From Synechococcus sp. HW_metabat.21 (GTDB lineage Bacteria; Cyanobacteriota; Cyanobacteriia; PCC-6307; Cyanobiaceae), in NCBI GenBank assembly GCA_018623875.1, contig JAAZUZ010000072.1:1-7886 (forward strand): 7,886 nucleotides of DNA. The letters are read 5' to 3'. A program made the translations under genes and the position numbers. Within the stretch, counting starts at the first letter, position 1. Every line of letters starts with the position of its first letter. Positions 1-5,426 of the stretch are shown piece after piece. The notes beneath the pieces are model-generated. The model was not told where the DNA came from. It did no database searches and worked only from the letters and a program-made list of their open reading frames with translations.

Positions 1-87
1 AGCACCAACCGCACCGGCACCAGCACGGGGATCACCAGTGGCACCAGCACCACCGGTGGTAGCAACGTGAACCGCTACGCCTACTGA
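1..87 (+). CDS. C-terminal end of an unidentified protein with a Ser/Thr/Gly-rich tail (partial)
   Basis: Frame 1 is open from the window edge to a TGA at 85-87 and gives 28 residues. They are almost all Ser, Thr and Gly, then end in NVNRYAY. An 11-base direct repeat (GGCACCAGCAC at 16-26 and 40-50) underlies part of the low-complexity stretch. The next gene starts 5 bases after the stop on the same strand, which suggests an operon. The composition looks like a flexible surface or linker tail, but no domain is visible here and I do not recognise the family. It could also be a chance open frame, since only 84 coding bases are seen. Confidence 0.5.
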   Translation, partial: STNRTGTSTGITSGTSTTGGSNVNRYAY

Positions 88-92
88 GGCCG

Positions 93-533
93 ATGGCAAC
101 CCGCACCCGCTCCTGGCTACCGCCATCCCTGGGGGCGGGTTTGCTTTGCATTGCCCTCAGCAGCTGCAGTGCTCCACCGGAACCTGGCGAAAGCCAGACC
201 CGGGTTGACGACTGCCTGCGCGGCGTCGATCTCGATCGTCTGCCCGCCCTGCTCAAGCACTGCGACGCCGTGGTCGAGACCTTTCCCGAGCATCCGCAAC
301 CGCGCAACGAGCGGGCCCTGCTGCTCAAGTTGGCCGGCAAACCTCAAGAGGCCTGCCGCGACAGCCTGAAGGCCGCCGCCCTGGTGAAGCAAGGCAAGCA
401 CCAAGTCGACGCGCTGATGCGCGATGAAATCGATCTGCGCAGGCGCAACTGCCTACGCCTCACCACTGATCGAGCAGCTGCTGCACCATCCGCGGCAACG
501 GCTGACGATCCAACTGGGTCTGACCGCGACTAA
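93..533 (+). CDS. small predicted lipoprotein, possibly TPR-like, function unknown
   Basis: 146 residues. The N-terminus has basic residues (R4, R6), a hydrophobic stretch at about 11-22 and a lipobox LSSC with the acceptor cysteine at residue 25, so it is probably Sec-exported, lipidated and membrane-anchored. The rest (about 38-122) is helical, with spaced Cys (41, 57, 88, 120) and a pattern such as NERALLLKLAGKPQEAC that resembles one or two TPR-type helices. It probably serves as a small binding or scaffold protein, but its role is unknown. It follows the upstream partial gene by 5 bases. From about residue 123 onward the protein is Ala/Thr/Asp-rich and disordered-looking. This part coincides exactly with the stretch antisense to the 3' end of the convergent helicase gene, so the tail may be an extension gained after loss of an earlier stop. 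The start ATG at 93 is the one that gives a complete signal peptide. Confidence 0.72.
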   Translation: MATRTRSWLPPSLGAGLLCIALSSCSAPPEPGESQTRVDDCLRGVDLDRLPALLKHCDAVVETFPEHPQPRNERALLLKLAGKPQEACRDSLKAAALVKQGKHQVDALMRDEIDLRRRNCLRLTTDRAAAAPSAATADDPTGSDRD

Positions 534-2034
534 GCAAGAGGGCAATTCGCTCCGCCTTGTCAGCGATCAGGCCGTCGACCAACTGATCCGCCACCCCGAG
601 TTGAAGCCAATGGCACTCGAGGGTGCCTTGCATGCCGATGCGGTGACAGCGATCCTCCGCCTGCTCGGCGTCGCCGGGGGTCCATGGCCGCTCCAGCAGG
701 ACCACATGCCTGGCGCGATGCAAGGTGAAACCGAGGCCCCCCACCCCATAGGTGCTGATCAAGAGCGGCTCCTCACCCGCCTGAAACCGATCCACCACGC
801 TTTGCCGCTCGGCCGCCGCCAGCCGTCCTGTGAGCAGGGCACCGCCTAATCGCTGCTGCAGCAGTTGGGCCGCCGCGACAAAGGCGGTGAAGACCACAAC
901 CGCTTGCCCCTCGGCCTGCAAACGCGCCACGAGGTCTGCAGCAGCAGGGAGCTTGTATTCCGCGCCGATCTGCCGCAGGGCGGTCAGCACGGCCAAGGCC
1001 TCCGCATCCCGGCGCACCAGGCCCGCCGCCGCCCGGCGGCGATAGTCCTCGACCTTGAGCTGCAGGCGGTGCTGGAACCCTTGTCCCTCCGCCTCGGTCA
1101 AGCTGACGGGCAGCATCTGCCGCCGCTTGGGGGGGAGATCGAGGCAATCCTGCTTGCGCCGGTGCAACAGCAGGGGCCGCACCAAGCGCTGAAGCTCGGG
1201 CAGATGGGTCGCCCCTGTGGCACTCCACTGCCGTGTGCCAGAGCGTTCATGCCAATGGCCGAGGCAGTAGCGCTCCTCAAAGGCCCGTTGATCCTTCGCC
1301 AGCGGATGTCCAATGGCGGCGAGCAGAGGAAACAACTGGGCCGGTCGGCCGTTCTTCATCGGCGTCCCACTCAACAGCCAGGCAACCCGCAGGCGCGGAT
1401 GACGCGCCAAGCGCAGAAAGGCCTGGGTGCGCGCTGCGTTCAGGTTCTGCGCGTAGTGGGCCTCATCGGCAATCAGAACCGTGCCCGCCTCAGGCAAGTC
1501 GTCCGGCAACGCCGCCCAACTGAGCAAGGTGATCTGCAGCTGCAAGGCTGCCGCCTCCTGCCGCCAATGGCGATGCAGACCCGTCGGGGCAATGACCACC
1601 ACGTGGCAATCCGCCACGCGCACCATTGCGCGAGCGGCAACTAAGGCAGTCAAGGTTTTCCCGAGACCCATGGCATCCGCCAGGACGGCTCCGCGCCGGG
1701 CCAACAACCAACGCACCGCCGCGCGCTGATGCGCGAAGAGTGCCCGTCCATCCGGCAGGGGATCCGCCAGTCCAGCGCGAGCAATCAGCTCACGGTGGGG
1801 CGGCAAGGGGGGCAGCGGCTGCTCCAGCCAGCGGCACCACTGCGGCAGCGGATCCTCCATCGCAAACCGCTGGCCGAAGTGCTGACGCAACACCAGAGCC
1901 GCTTCAAGGGGGAACTCCCAGCAGCCCTGCCGAGAGCGCCAGTACCCGCGCGGACGCACAGCCCGGAGCTGGGCTTGGGTCACCGCATCAAACGGCAACA
2001 CCAACTCAATGGAGCCCGATGCTCCCAGCCGCAT
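460..2034 (-). CDS. compact SNF2-family (DEAH) helicase/ATPase
   Basis: 524 residues with the SNF2 helicase-like motifs in order. These are an H-Q containing segment at 99-111 (LFAHQRAAVRWLL), motif I/Walker A DAMGLGKT (120-127), motif II DEAH (190-193), motif III SGTP (222-225), a second RecA-like domain from about 375 (VVVFTAF), motif V at about 427-436 (STYGVGGLGF) and motif VI QAEDRCHRIG (458-467). The N-terminal 70 residues (GYWRSRQGCWEFPL at about 30-43) resemble the HARP-like segment of SMARCAL1-type annealing helicases. That parallel is my inference. The family moves along or remodels DNA or protein-DNA complexes using ATP; the substrate here is unknown. It is short for SNF2 proteins, with little beyond the motor. 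ATG at 2034 is the only ATG in its frame before the in-frame stop at 2083-2085. No Shine-Dalgarno sequence is evident. Motif VI ends HRIGM rather than the usual HRIGQ. The 3' end overlaps the lipoprotein gene by 74 bases, tail to tail. Confidence 0.93.
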   Translation of the reverse strand: MRLGASGSIELVLPFDAVTQAQLRAVRPRGYWRSRQGCWEFPLEAALVLRQHFGQRFAMEDPLPQWCRWLEQPLPPLPPHRELIARAGLADPLPDGRALFAHQRAAVRWLLARRGAVLADAMGLGKTLTALVAARAMVRVADCHVVVIAPTGLHRHWRQEAAALQLQITLLSWAALPDDLPEAGTVLIADEAHYAQNLNAARTQAFLRLARHPRLRVAWLLSGTPMKNGRPAQLFPLLAAIGHPLAKDQRAFEERYCLGHWHERSGTRQWSATGATHLPELQRLVRPLLLHRRKQDCLDLPPKRRQMLPVSLTEAEGQGFQHRLQLKVEDYRRRAAAGLVRRDAEALAVLTALRQIGAEYKLPAAADLVARLQAEGQAVVVFTAFVAAAQLLQQRLGGALLTGRLAAAERQSVVDRFQAGEEPLLISTYGVGGLGFTLHRARHVVLLERPWTPGDAEQAEDRCHRIGMQGTLECHWLQLGVADQLVDGLIADKAERIALLLSRGQTQLDRQPLPRMVQQLLDQW

Positions 2035-2202
2035 CAGACAGCGCGCGGTGCGTTGCTGAGACGTCGGAGCTGGGGCAGCAACTCATAATTTAGCGAAGCG
2101 TGGGGCCGGCGCAACACTTGCAATAAGCCTTGCAAAATGCATCGTTCGACACATTGACATCCAAGCCACTCAGGTCAGACTCGCAGCAACCGAATTATTC
2201 GG
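2035..2202. promoter_or_regulatory. divergent intergenic region between SNF2 helicase and HNH gene
   Basis: This 168-base spacer must hold the promoters of both flanking genes. It is locally more AT-rich than its surroundings from about 2083 to 2165. It contains a perfect -35-like TTGACA on the + strand at 2154-2159, but the hexamer at 17-base spacing (CAGACT, 2177-2182) is a poor -10. Two TTGCAA palindromes (2118-2123 and 2130-2135) sit 12 bases apart, close to a third palindrome ATGCAT (2137-2142). They could be a repressor or activator site, but I cannot name the regulator. On the - strand, a weak -10-like TAAATT lies about 50 bases before the helicase start. Confidence 0.3.
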
Positions 2203-2616
2203 ATGCACAGCAGGGATGCCGTTTTCCTTGAAGACTTGTGCCCCAAACTTCGTGTTCGCCGGTGGAGACAATCCCTCCACACTTACACGGGTAAGACATG
2301 TATTTACTGCGGCAAACCTTCTGAATCCATTGATCACGTCTTTCCGCAAAGTCGAGGCGGACTGAGCGTGACCGAGAACTGCGTCCCCGCCTGCCTGGCC
2401 TGCAACGGCCGCAAGAGCGACGCCGACGCCTTCGAGTGGTATCGGCAACAGCGGTTTTATGACCCTCGCCGAGCCATGGCCATTCGCGCCTGGACCGATG
2501 GCGACCTGCGCCTGGCCTTGCGCCTGCTGCAGTGGGCGAGCCCCGGCGCCATTCCCAAGCAAGCCGCAACGGACTCCGGCTTCAACCCCATGCAGCCTTA
2601 CCTGCAGGCGGCCTAG
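2203..2616 (+). CDS. HNH endonuclease-like protein
   Basis: 137 residues with a zinc-ribbon HNH (beta-beta-alpha metal) nuclease core. The pieces are CIYC at 33-36, IDHVFPQSRGG with D44-H45 at 43-53, then E58-N59-C60, and CLACNGRKSD with C64, C67, N68 and K71 at 64-73. Both CxxC pairs that bind structural zinc and the catalytic His are present, so it looks like an intact nuclease fold. Basic residues precede it (KLRVRRWRQ, 15-23). After the domain comes a helical segment (FEWYRQQRFYDPRRAMAIRAW) and a short C-terminal tail. I recall this stand-alone HNH protein as a conserved gene at this position in marine picocyanobacteria, where its role is unknown. It is not accompanied by methylases, phage genes or an intron, so a housekeeping or repair role is more likely than a restriction or homing role. 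ATG at 2203 is taken as the start; no clear Shine-Dalgarno sequence precedes it. Confidence 0.88.
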   Translation: MHSRDAVFLEDLCPKLRVRRWRQSLHTYTGKTCIYCGKPSESIDHVFPQSRGGLSVTENCVPACLACNGRKSDADAFEWYRQQRFYDPRRAMAIRAWTDGDLRLALRLLQWASPGAIPKQAATDSGFNPMQPYLQAA

Positions 2617-2617
2617 G

Positions 2618-2848
2618 TCACCAGATCCGACAAGCCGCGGCGCCGTTGTGGCGCTGACAGATCTCCGCCTGGGCCTCGGGCTGATCCGGAGCGAGCAGCA
2701 GCGCCGAAACCAGCATCAGCGCCAAAGCCGAAAAACCCACCAGACGGCGCTCAACACCCGCCCGCAGACGCCGCCTTGGGCGCACGCGCACTGGCGCCCG
2801 AGCGACGAAGGAGGACGCGAGGGGGGCGGGGAAGCAGGATGCGGTCAC
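2618..2848 (-). CDS. small secreted or membrane-anchored microprotein with a C-terminal Cys pair
   Basis: The frame gives 76 residues from GTG at 2848, or 57 from the GTG at 2791 (residue 20). The shorter form begins just before an Arg-rich stretch (RPRRRLRAGVERR) and is the more economical start, leaving room for a promoter. After the basic segment comes one hydrophobic helix (about 37-53, GFSALALMLVSALLLA), then a signal-peptidase-like AQA site at 59-61. The last 15 residues are EICQRHNGAAACRIW, with two cysteines eight residues apart. It could be a cleaved short peptide in the lumen or periplasm, or a single-pass membrane protein. A small gene of unknown function occupies this position in related picocyanobacteria as far as I recall. 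It ends one base from the HNH stop and is divergent from the SDR gene. I cannot assign a function. Confidence 0.6.
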   Translation of the reverse strand: MTASCFPAPLASSFVARAPVRVRPRRRLRAGVERRLVGFSALALMLVSALLLAPDQPEAQAEICQRHNGAAACRIW

Positions 2849-2862
2849 CGATCAGTCGTCAA

Positions 2863-2898
2863 GTAATACAGGTGTACTCATGACAGATCATGGTGTCA
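2863..2898. promoter_or_regulatory. dyad-rich start region of the SDR gene
   Basis: TGACA at 2881-2885 and TGTCA at 2894-2898 form a perfect inverted repeat with an 8-base spacer, overlapping the first codons of the SDR gene. Just upstream, GTA (2863-2865) and TAC (2875-2877) form a second, imperfectly spaced dyad. Either could be an operator for the SDR gene or for the divergent small gene, but both are short enough to arise by chance. No convincing -10/-35 pair is visible for either gene. Confidence 0.2.
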
Positions 2899-3758
2899 AC
2901 CCCTCCTCCCGCGTGCTGGTCATCGGCGGGGGATACACCGGTCAGCGCTTCGCTGCAGCGGCAAGGGCACGGGGAGCCCAGGTCTGGCTGACCTCTCGAT
3001 CGGCCCAGGAGGAGCCGCACTGGCTCCGGTTCAATGCGGGTGAGGGCGCCATCCCCGAACTGCCCGAGGCCCTGAGCCATGTCCTGATCACCCTGCCTCC
3101 GAATGGGGACGGCGAGGACGACGCGTACAACGTGCTCCGGGCATCCCTGGAGCCACAGCCGCTCGATTGGGTGGGCTACCTCTCGACCACCGGGGTCTAC
3201 GGCGACACCCAAGGCCAATGGGCCGATGAAGGGAGCCCCACCCAACCCGGGCTACGCCGCAGCCAATCGCGGCTCCAATGCGAGCAACGCTGGCTGGCCA
3301 GCGCTCTACCGCTCCAAAGCTTTCGGCTCCCCGCGATCTACGGCCCGGGCCGTTGTCCCTTCCAGCAACTGGAACAGGGCACAGCACGCCTGATCCACAA
3401 ACCCCAGCAGGTCTTCTGCCGGATCCATGTCGATGACATCGTCGGCGCCCTGCTGCACTGCTGCGACTTGCCGGCTGAGGCCAGGCCAACGGTGGTGAAC
3501 GTCAGCGACGATCTGCCCTGCCCCTCCAGCGAAACACTGGGCTATGCCGCCCACCTCTTGGGCTGCAAGTTGCCCGCCGTCCGGACCTTCCAGGAGGCCC
3601 AGGCGGCGATGAGTCCCATGGCCCTCAGTTTCTGGGCGGACAACCGACGGGTCAGCAATGCACTGCTCTGCCAGAAGCTGGGCTATCGCCTGCGCTACCC
3701 GAGCTACCGCGAGGGGTTTACCGCCAGCTGGGACGAGGAGCGGAGCCGTCCCAAGTGA
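2880..3758 (+). CDS. atypical short-chain dehydrogenase/NAD(P)-dependent epimerase-like protein (YeeZ type)
   Basis: 292 residues with a Rossmann fold at the very start: beta strand VLVIGG followed by the dinucleotide-binding glycines GGGYTG (16-21) and an acidic/basic second strand (VWLTSR, 35-40). Later landmarks of extended or atypical SDRs are present: STTGVYGDT (102-110), FRLPAIYGPGR (148-158), IHVDDIVGALLHC (182-194) and NVSDD (207-211). The end (DNRRVSNALLCQKLGYRLRYPSYREGF, about 254-280) is typical of nucleoside-sugar epimerase relatives. The tyrosine of the active site (Y107) is there, but the lysine four residues later is not (Q111), so the classical Tyr-Lys pair is broken; this resembles E. 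coli YeeZ as I remember it. Substrate unknown. ATG at 2880 leaves nine residues before the first strand and lies 31 bases from the longest possible start of the divergent small gene. Confidence 0.87.
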   Translation: MTDHGVNPSSRVLVIGGGYTGQRFAAAARARGAQVWLTSRSAQEEPHWLRFNAGEGAIPELPEALSHVLITLPPNGDGEDDAYNVLRASLEPQPLDWVGYLSTTGVYGDTQGQWADEGSPTQPGLRRSQSRLQCEQRWLASALPLQSFRLPAIYGPGRCPFQQLEQGTARLIHKPQQVFCRIHVDDIVGALLHCCDLPAEARPTVVNVSDDLPCPSSETLGYAAHLLGCKLPAVRTFQEAQAAMSPMALSFWADNRRVSNALLCQKLGYRLRYPSYREGFTASWDEERSRPK

Positions 3759-3932
3759 TGGAATACAGCTGGGGACGCGTTGTGTCCAATCCCGCCGGGC
3801 TTTGATCTGGGGCCGGCACGAAGGTCACTCTTGCATCGTGGACAAGACGGTTCCGGTGCAACTCGAACCCAGCCGTTCTGCACCCCTTTCACCAGGGCAA
3901 TGCCCATCCCGATCTGCAACAGACAACGCAAC
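3759..3932. other. 174-base gap upstream of pdxA with overlapping inverted repeats
   Basis: No confident gene. The + strand contains GGTGCA (3855-3860) with TGCACC (3879-3884), an overlapping alternative stem GGTTC/GAACC (3850-3854 with 3865-3869), and a small GGGC-AAT-GCCC hairpin (3895-3905) shortly before pdxA. GCCGG/CCGGC (3794-3798 with 3813-3817) forms another stem without a following T tract, so it is not a standard terminator. The pdxA promoter is presumably here, but I see no good -10. An open frame on the opposite strand starts at 3934. Confidence 0.35.
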
Positions 3933-4949
3933 ATGGGTGATCCGCCAAGCGACAGCAGCGCTAAGCGCCCTCGCCTGATCGTCTCCCTGGGCGATCCCGC
4001 GGGCATCGGTGGAGAAGTCGTGCTTAAGGCCCTGGCGCGTTGGAGCAGTGAGGCGGAGCCACCGCTGCTGGTCGGTTGCCGCCGCTGGCTCGAGGAGAGC
4101 TACCAGCAGCTCAAAGGCTGCAGCGATGCCCCCCTGGCTGACCCTGCCGGGCTCGAGCTGCTGGATTGCCCGCTGCAGCAACCCGTTCAGGCAGGGGCTC
4201 CAAATGCCCTGAGCGGTGATGCGAGCTTCCGTTGGCTCAGCGAAGCCGTCGCGCTCGTGCAGCGGAGCCAGCGCGCAGCCCTGGTGACCGCCCCCATCGC
4301 CAAGCAGCACTGGCACGCCGCTGGCCACCACTACCCCGGTCAAACGGAGCGCTTGGCTGAACTAGCCGGCGTCCAGAACGCCTCCATGCTGTTCACCGCC
4401 CGTTCGCCCCAAAGTGGCTGGCGACTGAACACCCTGCTGGCCACCACCCACATTCCCCTCCAGCAGGTGCCCCAGGCCCTAAACCCCGAACGGGTGCAGG
4501 CCAAGCTGGATGTCCTTTTGGACTTCTGCCGTCGATTTCGCCCGGACCCAACCCTGGCGGTGGCTGGGCTCAATCCCCATGCGGGGGAAGCCGGGCGCTT
4601 AGGCCAAGAAGAGGCGACCTGGCTTGAAGCAGCTCTGAAGGACTGGACAGCGCGCAACCCGGGCGTCCGACTCGTGGGGCCGCTCCCCCCTGACACCTGC
4701 TGGCTCAGTGCGGGTCTGGCCTGGCGGCAGGGCGGGGACGCGCCCGACGGTTTCTTGGCGCTGTATCACGACCAAGGGCTCATCCCCGTGAAACTCTTGG
4801 CCTTTGACCAAGCGGTAAACACCAGCCTGGGGCTGCCCTTTCTCAGGACCTCACCGGATCACGGAACCGGGTTTGACATTGCCGGGCGAGGCCTGGCGCG
4901 CTCCGAGAGCATGGTCGCGGCCCTCGAAGCAGCTCAGGAGCTGGGCTAG
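3933..4949 (+). CDS. pdxA: 4-hydroxythreonine-4-phosphate dehydrogenase PdxA (vitamin B6 synthesis)
   Basis: 338 residues, close to the usual 330 of the family. PdxA oxidises 4-phosphohydroxy-L-threonine with NAD(P)+; the product decarboxylates to 3-amino-2-oxopropyl phosphate, which PdxJ joins with deoxyxylulose 5-phosphate to make pyridoxine 5'-phosphate. Signatures are LGDPAGIG (19-26), VTAPIAK (118-124), YPGQTERLAE (134-143), and the three metal-ligand histidines in TTHIPL (H173), GLNPHAGE (H216) and LYHDQGLIPVK (H279), followed by PDHGTGFDIAG (308-318). It is a soluble cytosolic enzyme. ATG at 3933 is chosen because the frame upstream (open back to 3780) encodes a Pro/Arg-rich stretch unlike any PdxA and no other start lies closer to the first strand. 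No Shine-Dalgarno sequence. The stop interlocks with that of the convergent accB in a shared CTAG. Confidence 0.96.
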   Translation: MGDPPSDSSAKRPRLIVSLGDPAGIGGEVVLKALARWSSEAEPPLLVGCRRWLEESYQQLKGCSDAPLADPAGLELLDCPLQQPVQAGAPNALSGDASFRWLSEAVALVQRSQRAALVTAPIAKQHWHAAGHHYPGQTERLAELAGVQNASMLFTARSPQSGWRLNTLLATTHIPLQQVPQALNPERVQAKLDVLLDFCRRFRPDPTLAVAGLNPHAGEAGRLGQEEATWLEAALKDWTARNPGVRLVGPLPPDTCWLSAGLAWRQGGDAPDGFLALYHDQGLIPVKLLAFDQAVNTSLGLPFLRTSPDHGTGFDIAGRGLARSESMVAALEAAQELG

Positions 4950-4964
4950 GCGGGCTTCACCCGC
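4946..4964. terminator. GC hairpin over the pdxA/accB stop codons (weak terminator candidate)
   Basis: GCGGG at 4950-4954 and CCCGC at 4960-4964 form a 5-base stem with a 5-base loop, immediately after the pdxA stop and inside the last codons of accB. No T tract follows on either strand, so it is not a standard intrinsic terminator. It is the only structure near this junction that could slow both polymerases. Confidence 0.2.
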
Positions 4965-5422
4965 ATCAGCACCTGGCCGAACTCAACGGGGGTGCCGTTC
5001 TCGACAAGGATCTCAACGACTTCGCCGCTCACCTCGGACTCGAGCTCATTCATGAGCTTCATCGCCTCGAGGATGCAGACGGTCTGGCCCACATTGATCT
5101 TGGCGCCGAGCTCAACAAAGGCCGCCTCGCCCGGGGCAGGGGAGCGATAGAAGGTCGCCACCATCGGAGCGGTGATCTCAATCAGATCGCTCCGAACCGC
5201 GGGTGCTGCCGGGGGAGCCGCGGAGGGAGCGGCCGCCGCAGGGGCAGCGGCGGCAGGTGCCGCCACGGGGGCGGCCGCTTGCATCACCACCTGGGGCTGG
5301 ACGCCTGGCAGGTTGCGACGCAGCTCCAAGCGGAAATCATCCCCTTCGAGCTTGAGTTCTTGGATATCGCTGTCACCAAGCAGGGCGATCAGCTCACGCA
5401 GCTGGTTGTGGTCGAGTTGCAT
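4946..5422 (-). CDS. accB: biotin carboxyl carrier protein of acetyl-CoA carboxylase
   Basis: 158 residues, the usual length. The C-terminal biotinyl domain (about 79-158) carries the EAMKLMNE motif at 119-126, with the biotin-accepting lysine at K122, and the preceding APMVATFYRSP (85-95), where ATFY stands for the more common GTFY. The N-terminal 35 residues (MQLDHNQLRELIALLGDS) are the short helical region typical of AccB. They are joined by an Ala/Pro linker (about 49-75), whose gene segment is highly repetitive and carries two GCGGCCGC octamers (5229-5236, 5271-5278). AccB shuttles carboxybiotin from biotin carboxylase (AccC) to the carboxyltransferase (AccA/AccD), committing carbon to fatty-acid synthesis for membranes. 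It lies 4 bases downstream of efp on the same strand and is surely co-transcribed. The stop overlaps that of pdxA. Confidence 0.97.
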   Translation of the reverse strand: MQLDHNQLRELIALLGDSDIQELKLEGDDFRLELRRNLPGVQPQVVMQAAAPVAAPAAAAPAAAAPSAAPPAAPAVRSDLIEITAPMVATFYRSPAPGEAAFVELGAKINVGQTVCILEAMKLMNELESEVSGEVVEILVENGTPVEFGQVLMRVKPA

Positions 5423-5426
5423 GGAA

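Noticed and set aside
865..1644. + strand open frame inside the helicase gene
   Set aside because: Antisense to an intact SNF2 gene with all motifs; composition (Gln/Arg/Gly-rich) is typical of a shadow frame.
2863..2877. NtcA box (GTA-N8-TAC) upstream of the SDR gene
   Set aside because: The spacing is GTA-N9-TAC, one base too long for the consensus, and no -10 box lies at the proper distance.
3794..3817. Terminator after the SDR gene (GCCGG/CCGGC stem)
   Set aside because: The loop is long and no T tract follows.
3841..3905. tRNA-like segment on the - strand containing GGTTCGAGT
   Set aside because: The bases flanking the TTCGAGT loop do not form a five-base T stem, and no acceptor stem or anticodon arm can be drawn.
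3780..3932. Extended N-terminus of PdxA from the ATG at 3780
   Set aside because: The 51 extra residues are Pro/Arg/Cys-rich, unlike any PdxA, and the normal start at 3933 gives the usual length.
5229..5278. Possible tandem repeat or mobile element in accB (two GCGGCCGC octamers)
   Set aside because: It is explained by the Ala/Pro-rich linker common to AccB proteins.
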